The notes beneath the pieces were generated by a model. The model saw only the letters and a list, made by a program, of their open reading frames with translations, was not told the origin of the DNA and made no database searches. Made by a program: the position numbers and the translations under genes. 8,242 bases of DNA from Lysobacteraceae bacterium (GTDB taxonomy: Bacteria; Pseudomonadota; Gammaproteobacteria; Xanthomonadales; Wenzhouxiangellaceae). The stretch covers positions 1 to 8,242 of the forward strand of contig JAIVHD010000013.1 of NCBI GenBank assembly GCA_020201235.1, in the 5' to 3' direction. This document shows, one piece after another, positions 7,355-8,242 of the stretch. How positions within the stretch are numbered: position 1 is the stretch's first letter; each line of letters starts with the position of its first letter.

Positions 7355-8242
7355 ATGGCCCTGCTTGAAGTCAACGAGCTGACGGTTTCGTTCGACACGC
7401 CCGAAGGCGTGGTGCATGCGGTCAATGGTCTGAGTTTTGACCTGGAGCCGGGGCAGACGCTTGGGATCGTCGGCGAGTCGGGCTCGGGCAAGACCCAAAC
7501 GGCGATGGCGATGATGGGCCTGCTGGCCGAAAACGGGCAAGCGACCGGGTCGGTGCGATTTCGTGGCCAGGAGCTGCTGGGGTTGTCGCTATCGGAGCTG
7601 ACGCGCATTCGCGGCTCGAAGATTTCGATGATTTTCCAGGACCCGGTCGGTTCGTTGAACCCGTATCTTTCGATCGGCGATCAGTTGGTCGAAGTGCTCA
7701 CGCACCACCGTAATCTGGCCGGGAAAGCCGCGCGCGAGCGTGCCGCAGAAATGCTTCATCAGGTTGGCATCAGCGATCCGGGGCAGCGGCTGCGGCAGTT
7801 TCCGCACCAGCTCTCCGGCGGTATGTGCCAGCGCATCATGATTGCTATGGGCCTGTTGTGCCAGCCCGATCTGCTGATTGCCGACGAGCCGACCACGGCG
7901 CTGGACGTGACCGTGCAATCCCAGATCAACATCTTGTTGGGCGAGCTTTCAGAAAAATCGTCGACCGCGATCATGCTGATTACTCATGATCTCGGCGTGG
8001 TCGCCGGGCTGTGCGACAAGGTGCTGGTGATGTACGCCGGCGAGGTGATGGAGACCGCCGACGTCAATGCGCTGTTTGCATCCCCGGCCCACCCGTATAC
8101 CCAGGGGCTGCTGCAATCGGTGCCGCGCCTCGATCGCGATGATTCCGGCATCTTGCGTGCCATTCCCGGTAACCCGCCCGATCTGGTGGACCTGCCCACG
8201 GGCTGCCCGTTTCGCGCGCGTTGTTCGTACGCGTTCGACAAA
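7355..8242 (+). CDS. oppD: oligopeptide ABC transporter ATP-binding protein OppD (3' end cut by window)
   Basis: 296 residues are present with no stop before the right edge; about 30-40 are missing against typical OppD. It is one of two cytoplasmic ATPases driving an oligopeptide importer. Walker A is GESGSGKT (40-47), the Q-loop FQDP (94-97), the signature LSGGMCQR (153-160), Walker B LLIADEP (173-179), the D-loop ALD (182-184) and the switch His211 (ITHD). The peptide-transporter C-terminal part follows (HPYTQGLL, SVPRLD, IPGNPPDL, GCPFRARCSYA), including cysteines that in relatives may hold an iron-sulfur cluster. ATG 7355 is preceded by a weak ribosome site; an in-frame TGA at 7328 bars a longer start. 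In the signature, Cys158 replaces the usual Arg or Gln. The high match to enterobacterial OppD makes OppD more likely than DppD. Partner genes probably lie beyond the window. Confidence 0.
   Translation, partial: MALLEVNELTVSFDTPEGVVHAVNGLSFDLEPGQTLGIVGESGSGKTQTAMAMMGLLAENGQATGSVRFRGQELLGLSLSELTRIRGSKISMIFQDPVGSLNPYLSIGDQLVEVLTHHRNLAGKAARERAAEMLHQVGISDPGQRLRQFPHQLSGGMCQRIMIAMGLLCQPDLLIADEPTTALDVTVQSQINILLGELSEKSSTAIMLITHDLGVVAGLCDKVLVMYAGEVMETADVNALFASPAHPYTQGLLQSVPRLDRDDSGILRAIPGNPPDLVDLPTGCPFRARCSYAFDK

Noticed and set aside
7327..7368. 13-codon leader peptide overlapping the oppD start
   Set aside because: An ATG at 7327 opens a frame ending TGA 7368, but there is no ribosome site and no attenuator structure; chance is enough.

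Overview
The window looks like part of a chromosome from a fairly GC-rich gammaproteobacterium. I infer this from a KatG of the usual two-domain proteobacterial kind behind an OxyR-type operator, an OppD very like the enterobacterial protein, and GC-rich codon use from about 3270 onward. The first ~1.5 kb reads as more AT-rich and less regular. Genus is not determinable from the sequence alone.

Positions 1-3091 are an accessory island on the minus strand: three type II toxin-antitoxin (TA) modules in a row, merging into the wreck of a restriction-modification (R-M) system. In transcription order they are: a ribbon-helix-helix antitoxin with a VapC PIN toxin (3031-2415) behind a near-consensus promoter and a palindromic operator; a HicB-HicA pair in antitoxin-first order (2234-1813), whose hicA appears to start at CTG; and a ParD-like antitoxin with a ParE-like toxin (1642-1469 onward). 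The ParE reading frame never closes. After about 77-82 residues it runs in frame into the C-terminal half of a C5-cytosine DNA methyltransferase (motifs VIII, IX and X, without I, IV and VI). Directly downstream is a frame open over 147 codons with no usable start codon (507-64). It looks like the remains of the cognate restriction endonuclease, cut at the N-terminus and apparently shortened near the C-terminus. The ParE::methyltransferase chimera is the most unusual object in the window.

Positions 3092-4295 hold a palindrome-rich spacer and a two-gene plus-strand operon: an ArsR/SdpR-like repressor with a perfect TTGACA -35 box, no Shine-Dalgarno sequence and a dyad over its start, coupled by ATGA to a multi-pass membrane protein of SdpI type. 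Two compact hairpins follow.

Positions 4296-7027 carry a short exported ORF that looks like a truncated alpha/beta-hydrolase-type N-terminus joined to unrelated sequence with a 28-nt dyad. Its stop codon lies inside an OxyR box that should control katG (4815-6965). katG is complete, with all catalytic and cofactor residues, and ends at a good intrinsic terminator.

Positions 7028-7354 have no convincing gene. From 7355 to the right edge runs oppD, the ATPase of an oligopeptide importer, cut by the window end.

The left part is selfish or defence DNA (addiction modules, R-M relic); the right part is ordinary chromosome (regulated membrane protein, peroxide defence, peptide uptake). No tRNA, rRNA, CRISPR array or transposase was seen.
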